Assembly: GCA_900542965.1 (NCBI GenBank)
Contig: UQPY01000022.1
Span: forward strand, 1 to 33,896
Source of the DNA: an uncultured Collinsella sp.
GTDB lineage: Bacteria > Actinomycetota > Coriobacteriia > Coriobacteriales > Coriobacteriaceae
Length of the DNA stretch: 33,896 nucleotides
Direction of reading: 5' to 3'
The position numbers and the translations under genes are program-made. Shown in pieces: positions 29,148-33,896 of the stretch (positions within the stretch are counted from its first letter, which is position 1; every line of letters begins with the position of its first letter). The notes below the pieces were generated by a model that was given only the letters and a program-made list of their open reading frames with translations, was not told where the DNA came from and made no database searches.

Positions 29148-30905
29148 ATGAACGAGATCAAGTGCCCGCATTGCGGCGAAGTTTTTAAGGTCGATGCGTC
29201 CGGTTATGCGGATATCGTCAAGCAGGTGCGCGATGCCGAGTTCTCGCGCGATCTTGATGAGCGTGTAAAGGCCGTCCAGCGTGAGGGGGAGCAGGCGTTG
29301 GAGCTTGAGCGCTCTCGTTCGACGGCCGCCCTGCAGGAGGTGGAGTCTCAGCGTAGCGCTCAACTTGCCGAGCAGAAAAACGCCGCGGCTCAGGAGCTGG
29401 CACAAGAGGTTGCCAAGCGTGATGCCGAGCTTGCCGAATTGCGTGCCAAGCTCGAGGGCGCTGCCGCAGAGCGCGAGAGTGCAAGCCAGCGCGCGGCGGT
29501 TGAGGCCCGTGCCGACGCTCAAAAGGAGAACGCCGAGCTCCAGCGCGAAATCGACAACTTGCGTGCGCAGCTGGGGCGCAAGGATGACGAAGCCAAGCTT
29601 GCCGAGTCGGCGGCGCGCAATGCTGCTCAAAACGATGTAGCTGCACGAGATGCCCAGATTGCCGAGCTGCAGGCCAAGCTTGCTGCGGCGGACAAGGCCC
29701 AGGAGATGGCGCTTGCCGCGGCCGCGGCCGAGTCGCAGCGTGAGCTCGATGCCGCTCGCAGCGAGGCCGAGCGCGCACTTGCTGACTACCGCGCGACGGT
29801 ACAGGAGAAGCTTTCCGCCGCAAAGGCTCAGTCCGAGCAAGAGGCCGAGGGGCTGCGCGCCCAGCTGCGCGAGCAGGAACTGATGGCAAAAATGAACCTG
29901 TCAGAGGCGGTCGCCGCGGCGGAGCGAGAGCGCGATGAGGCGCGTGCCAAACTGACGAGCGAGCTGGCGGTGCGCGATTCTCGCGAGGAGCAAGCCAAGG
30001 CGGCACACGAGCTCGAGCTTGCGCAGGCCAAGCGCGCGAGCGATGACCTGATTCGCTACAAGGATGAAGAGATTGAGCGCCTTAAGGACATGAAGGTTCG
30101 CCTGTCCACCAAGATGGTGGGCGAGTCGCTCGAGCAGCACTGCGAGACCGAGTTTAACCGTCTGCGCATGACGGCGTTTCCCAATGCGTACTTCGAGAAA
30201 GATAACGATGCATCTGAGGGCACCAAGGGTGACTTTATCTTCCGCGAGTGCGACGCGAGCGGCAACGAGGTCATTTCGATTATGTTCGAGATGAAAAACG
30301 AGAACGACGAGACCGCGATCAAGCATAAAAACGAGGACTTCTTTAAGAAACTCGATCACGATCGTCGCCAGAAAGGCTGTGAGTACGCGGTGCTCTGCAC
30401 GCTGCTCGAGCCCGAGAGCGAGCTTTACAACGCGGGAATCGTGGACGTGAGCTATCGCTACGAGAAGATGTATGTGATCCGCCCGCAGTTCTTCATTCCC
30501 ATCATTACGCTGCTGCGCAATGCTGCCATGGGTTCGCTTCGCTATAAGCAGGAGCTGGCGGAGTACAAGCAGCAGAATATCGATGTCACGAACTTCGAAG
30601 CCAAGATGGAGAAGTTCAAGGATGGATTCTCGCGCAACTACAACCTGGCGAGCAAACAATTCGAGTCGGCGATCAAGGAGATTGATGCCGCCATCAAGCA
30701 GCTCGAGAAGACCAAGGACGATTTGCGCCGTAGCACAGAGAACCTGCGCCTGGCTCACAACAAGGCCGATGAGCTTACCATTCGCAAGCTCACGTGGGGT
30801 AACAAGACCATGAAGGCGGCGTTTGACGAGGCGCGCGAGGCTGTGCCAGAGACAAACGATGAGCCAGCCGAGGCGGATTCGTATGAGGTCGAGGATGCCG
30901 AATAG
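29148..30905 (+). CDS. DUF2130 protein with long coiled coil
   Basis: A 585-residue protein of the DUF2130 family (PF09903). Residues 1-13 hold a half zinc-knuckle (CPHCGEVF, only one CxxC pair). Residues 25-320 are a nearly unbroken Ala/Glu/Lys/Arg-rich coiled coil, much longer than in many relatives. Residues 320-465 are the conserved domain with VGESLEQHCETEFN, GTKGDFIFRE and ISIMFEMKNE; the spacing of Asp362, Glu381 and Lys383 looks like a PD-(D/E)XK nuclease core. A second helical stretch (465-545) and an acidic tail follow. By analogy with RmuC it may restrict DNA rearrangement or act on DNA ends (inference). It is monocistronic, with a terminator at each end. Confidence 0.82.
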   Translation: MNEIKCPHCGEVFKVDASGYADIVKQVRDAEFSRDLDERVKAVQREGEQALELERSRSTAALQEVESQRSAQLAEQKNAAAQELAQEVAKRDAELAELRAKLEGAAAERESASQRAAVEARADAQKENAELQREIDNLRAQLGRKDDEAKLAESAARNAAQNDVAARDAQIAELQAKLAAADKAQEMALAAAAAESQRELDAARSEAERALADYRATVQEKLSAAKAQSEQEAEGLRAQLREQELMAKMNLSEAVAAAERERDEARAKLTSELAVRDSREEQAKAAHELELAQAKRASDDLIRYKDEEIERLKDMKVRLSTKMVGESLEQHCETEFNRLRMTAFPNAYFEKDNDASEGTKGDFIFRECDASGNEVISIMFEMKNENDETAIKHKNEDFFKKLDHDRRQKGCEYAVLCTLLEPESELYNAGIVDVSYRYEKMYVIRPQFFIPIITLLRNAAMGSLRYKQELAEYKQQNIDVTNFEAKMEKFKDGFSRNYNLASKQFESAIKEIDAAIKQLEKTKDDLRRSTENLRLAHNKADELTIRKLTWGNKTMKAAFDEAREAVPETNDEPAEADSYEVEDAE

Positions 30906-30924
30906 GGCATAGCGGATAGTGCAA

Positions 30925-30962
30925 AAGCGGGGCCGCTGGCAACATCGCCAGCGGCCCCGCTT
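30925..30962. terminator. Bidirectional terminator between DUF2130 and helicase genes
   Basis: AAGCGGGGCCGCTGGC (30925-30940) pairs perfectly with GCCAGCGGCCCCGCTT (30947-30962), 16 bp with a 6-base loop, between converging genes. Confidence 0.88.
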
Positions 30963-30984
30963 CGTTTCGTCCCATTCTGTTCGG

Positions 30985-33666
30985 CTAGTCCTCGAGCAGG
31001 TCCTCGATAAAGCCGACGCGGTAGTTTTTGAAAATGACCTCGCCGCCGTCTTGCGTGGCGTCCAGATCGACATCGCCCATGATGCCAAAGTCGTGGTCGC
31101 CGTCCTCGTCGGCAAAAATCTGGTGCACGTGCCACACATGATCGGGCTTCTCGTCACTCTCGTCGATGGTAAACATCGCGGCGCTGCGGGCGTCGCCGTT
31201 GGTGAGGATTTCCTCGTGTTGCTCGTGATAGGCGTCGAGCGCCTTTTGCCAGCGGACCTCGCTCATGCCCCAGTCCTCGTCGAGCTCGCCCAGATCGCGC
31301 GCGTGCTCGCGGGCTGCAAGGGCCACGCGGCGGAAGAGTGCGTTGCGCACCAGCAGGGTACAGCCACGGCGGTCTGCCACGACTTCGTCGATGCCCTGCG
31401 GCGGTGCGGCGTCGAGTGCAGCGGGGTTGCCGGCGTTCTCCCACTCGTCCACCAGACTCGAGTCGACCGAGCGCACCACAAAGCCCAGCCACGAGATAAT
31501 GTCGCGCAGGCGCTCGTCGCGCTTCTCGATGGGCACGGTGCGGTCGAGTGAACGATAGGCTTCTGCCAGGTAGCGCAGCAAAATGCCCTCGGAGCGGGCG
31601 ATGCCGAGCTTTTGAATGTAGCCCTTAAAATCGCTCGCGCTTTCCAGCATATCGCGCAGGACGCTCTTGGGAGAGAGCTGGTAGTCGTTTGCCCAGGGTA
31701 CTTCCTGGCAGTACTTGTCAAAGGCGGCGTCGAGCAAATCCTCGAGCGGCTTTTCGTACGTGACGTCTTGAATGCGCTCCAAGCGCTCCTCATATTCGAT
31801 GCCGTCGGCCTTCATCTCGGCCATAGCGCGATCGCGTGCGGCGCGCTCCTGTGCGCGCAGCACCTGCTTGGGATCCTCGAGCGTTGCCTCGACCATTGAG
31901 ATTAGATCCATGGTATAGGTCTCGCTCTCGGGATCGAGCAACTCCAGCGCGGCAAGCAAAAACGGCGAGAGCGGCTGGTCGAGCGCAAAGTCCTCGGGCA
32001 GGTCGACCGTCAGCGCGTAGTCGATGTCCGGCGCGGCGTCAGCCGGAGCGTCGGGTGCGGGCGGCACCTCGGTGCGCACGACGACGCCGGAGTCGATGAG
32101 CGTGGCGAAGATCTCGTCGGCACGTTCATCGAGCTTTGCCTTTTCCTCGGGTGTTTGCAGGCTTGTCTCGATGAGGTCGTGCACGCGGGTGCGAGCGTCG
32201 CCGCCCTGCTCGACCACGCTAATCACCATGGAGTGTGTGATGCGCAGGCGCGGCTTGAGCGTTTCGGGCTGCGTCTCGATCAGGCGCTCAAAGGTCTGCT
32301 TGTTCCAGGTGACAAAGCCCTCGGGGGCCTTTTTCTTTTTAATCTTACGGAGTTTTTTTGGGGCGTCGCCCGCCTTGGCCATGAGCTTGGCGTTCTCGAT
32401 CTCGTGCTCCGGGGCCTCGGCGATGACCATACCCTCGGTGTCAAAGCCCGAGCGACCGGCGCGACCGGCGATCTGATGGAACTCACGGGCGCGCAGACGC
32501 CGCATCTTGTAGCCGTCAAACTTGGTGAGCGCGGTGAGCACCGCGGTGTGGATGGGTACGTTGATGCCGACGCCGAGCGTATCGGTGCCGCAGATGACGG
32601 GCAACAGGCCCTGCTGCGCCAGGCGCTCGACCAGCAGGCGATAGCGCGGCAACATGCCAGCATGGTGCACGCCGACGCCGCATCCGAGCAAGCGCTTGAG
32701 AATCTTGCCAAAGGCCGTCGAGAAGCTCGTTCCCTTGGCAGCTTCCTTAATGGCCTCGCGCTGCTCCTTGCTGGCGATGCCAAAATTGGCGAGCGACTGT
32801 GCCGTCGCAAGGGCGGCATCCTGGCTAAAGTGCACGATATAAAGCGGGGCCTCGCCACGGCGCATGGCGAGCTCGACCGTGCCCTCGAGGGAGGTCGTCA
32901 CATAGTCGTAGCTCAGCGGAACGGGACGTGGGGCATCGACAACCAAGTCGCAAGCAGTGCCGGTGTGTTCCTCGAGTGAGGCGGCGATGGCGGTGACATC
33001 GCCGAGCGTGGCGCTCATGAGCATAAACTGCGCGTGGGGTAGGGTGAGCAGCGGCACCTGCCAGGCCCAGCCGCGGTCGGGGTCGGCAAAGTAGTGGAAC
33101 TCGTCCATGGCCACGCAGCCCACGTCAGCGCCCTCGCCCTCGCGCAGTGCATCGTTGGCAAGGATTTCGGCCGTGCAGCAGATGACGGGCGCCTTGGTGT
33201 TGATATGCGTATCGCCGGTGATCATGCCGACGTTATCGCGGCCGAGCACCTGCACAAGGTCGAAAAACTTCTCGCTGACCAGTGCCTTGATAGGAGCCGT
33301 GTAGTAGCAGCGCTTGCCCTGCGCCATGCCCATAAAGAGCATGCCCAGCGCGACAAGCGACTTGCCCGATCCGGTCGGCGTGCCCAAAATGACATGATCG
33401 CCGGCTGCTAGGTCCATGAGGGCCTCTTCTTGGTGGTCCCACAGCTCGATGCCGCGCTCGCCCGTCCATTCAAAGAAGCGCTCGAAGGCCTGATCGGGCG
33501 TGAGCCACGGCTCGGGCTTGCTGCCGTCCTCGGGCTCCCACCAGGTGGGGGAGAGCGCGCCGAGCGAACCGAACTCGGCCTCGGTGCCCGTGCCGCCCGA
33601 GAACGAGCTGGCGGCGCCGGCGCCGGAAACGGTGCTGGCGGAAGTATCTGTCGCGGTCTGTGCCAT
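30985..33666 (-). CDS. Ski2-like DEAD/DEAH-box helicase with DUF3516 C-terminal region
   Basis: An 893-residue superfamily 2 helicase. After a Ser/Ala/Gly-rich N-terminus come WDHQEEAL, Walker A GTPTGSGKS (95-103), motif II DEFH (188-191), motif III SAT (218-220), and the C-terminal motifs GVGVHHAGMLPRYR, GTDTLGVGIN and QIAGRAGRSG. The last half matches the DUF3516 region found with such helicases in actinobacteria. It probably unwinds structured RNA, perhaps for turnover or ribosome work. The ATG at 33666 (MAQTATDTS) has AGAAAG upstream; an open frame to 33825 adds 53 residues with no ribosome site. A promoter is visible at 33810-33838, so the leader would be about 137 bases. Confidence 0.92.
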   Translation of the reverse strand: MAQTATDTSASTVSGAGAASSFSGGTGTEAEFGSLGALSPTWWEPEDGSKPEPWLTPDQAFERFFEWTGERGIELWDHQEEALMDLAAGDHVILGTPTGSGKSLVALGMLFMGMAQGKRCYYTAPIKALVSEKFFDLVQVLGRDNVGMITGDTHINTKAPVICCTAEILANDALREGEGADVGCVAMDEFHYFADPDRGWAWQVPLLTLPHAQFMLMSATLGDVTAIAASLEEHTGTACDLVVDAPRPVPLSYDYVTTSLEGTVELAMRRGEAPLYIVHFSQDAALATAQSLANFGIASKEQREAIKEAAKGTSFSTAFGKILKRLLGCGVGVHHAGMLPRYRLLVERLAQQGLLPVICGTDTLGVGINVPIHTAVLTALTKFDGYKMRRLRAREFHQIAGRAGRSGFDTEGMVIAEAPEHEIENAKLMAKAGDAPKKLRKIKKKKAPEGFVTWNKQTFERLIETQPETLKPRLRITHSMVISVVEQGGDARTRVHDLIETSLQTPEEKAKLDERADEIFATLIDSGVVVRTEVPPAPDAPADAAPDIDYALTVDLPEDFALDQPLSPFLLAALELLDPESETYTMDLISMVEATLEDPKQVLRAQERAARDRAMAEMKADGIEYEERLERIQDVTYEKPLEDLLDAAFDKYCQEVPWANDYQLSPKSVLRDMLESASDFKGYIQKLGIARSEGILLRYLAEAYRSLDRTVPIEKRDERLRDIISWLGFVVRSVDSSLVDEWENAGNPAALDAAPPQGIDEVVADRRGCTLLVRNALFRRVALAAREHARDLGELDEDWGMSEVRWQKALDAYHEQHEEILTNGDARSAAMFTIDESDEKPDHVWHVHQIFADEDGDHDFGIMGDVDLDATQDGGEVIFKNYRVGFIEDLLED

Positions 33667-33809
33667 GTGGTTTGCTTTCTCTCGTGTTTGTCCGCCATCC
33701 ATTATGGCGTAGCGGCGGCGTGGGGCGCCAGCACGCGAGAAAATGCAGGAAATGGGCGTTCTGCCCAGCTGTTTGGTGCGGTCGCCAGCTAAGTGAGTAG
33801 ACTTTTTGC

Positions 33810-33838
33810 AATATCGCGAGCACATGGCTTTTGTGCAA
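33810..33838 (-). promoter_or_regulatory. Probable promoter of the helicase gene
   Basis: On the minus strand, -35 TTGCAC (33833-33838), 17-base spacer, -10 GATATT (33810-33815). Nothing else is visible in 33839-33896. Confidence 0.55.
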
Positions 33839-33896
33839 GGGCTCTACCTGCACTGATAATTGTTCTCGGGGGAAGCGGGCACTGCGGGGCGCGGCA

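Noticed and set aside
29901..31157. Open frame on the minus strand opposite the DUF2130 gene (418 codons)
   Set aside because: It crosses the convergent terminator at 30925-30962 and has Leu-rich shadow composition without a start signal.

Overview
This window looks like chromosomal DNA of a high-GC Gram-positive gut bacterium, most likely a coriobacterium close to Collinsella. That is inferred from the roughly 60% GC coding style, AGGAGG-type ribosome sites with frequent GTG starts, a bile salt hydrolase, a DUF3516-type helicase and a reverse rubrerythrin. There is no rRNA, tRNA, CRISPR array, prophage or transposase gene. About 25 genes fill the window, mostly single genes or short operons separated by strong hairpin terminators.

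Layout. 1-2606: 3' part of a uracil-permease-like gene, an alpha/beta esterase and an AzgA-type purine permease. 2761-4429: a divergent peptide-deformylase-like gene and a choloylglycine (bile salt) hydrolase. 4509-8856: Kup potassium transporter, then an EamA exporter divergent from a LysR regulator. 8916-10539: an XRE helix-turn-helix fused in frame to a full-length AlaA alanine aminotransferase, behind an array of TTGAAC operator half-sites. 10668-15908: a four-gene operon (amidohydrolase-like protein, two ceramidase-fold proteins, PTS EIIBC) with a LysR-type palindrome upstream of its promoter. A LysR gene lies convergent at its end and is preceded by a second deformylase-like gene. 17546-20025: a 14-TM drug exporter and an acidic, winged-helix-like, RGG-tailed protein. 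20026-20406: an intergenic stretch full of nested palindromes. 20407-23466: vitamin B6 synthase pdxS-pdxT divergent from its MocR regulator pdxR. 23539-26964: reverse rubrerythrin, then an iron alcohol dehydrogenase/aldehyde dehydrogenase pair. 26965-29008: a possible small membrane peptide toxin locus, two small ORFs, a metallophosphoesterase and a YdjC deacetylase, with a repeated hairpin on either side of the last. 29148-33666: a long coiled-coil DUF2130 protein convergent with a Ski2-like helicase.

The most unusual things I see are these. (1) Two short deformylase paralogs each lack a different catalytic residue (Glu in one, Gln in the other). (2) The HTH-AlaA fusion keeps a strong internal ribosome site exactly where AlaA begins, and has a dense operator array. 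(3) The PTS operon encodes a metal-ligand-free amidohydrolase homolog plus one intact and one apparently degenerate cytoplasmic ceramidase-fold protein. This would suit uptake and intracellular processing of an acylated or otherwise modified sugar, but the substrate is unknown. (4) Two long nested hairpins 17 kb apart share the same internal-loop module despite different outer stems, which points to a family of structured repeats or RNAs.
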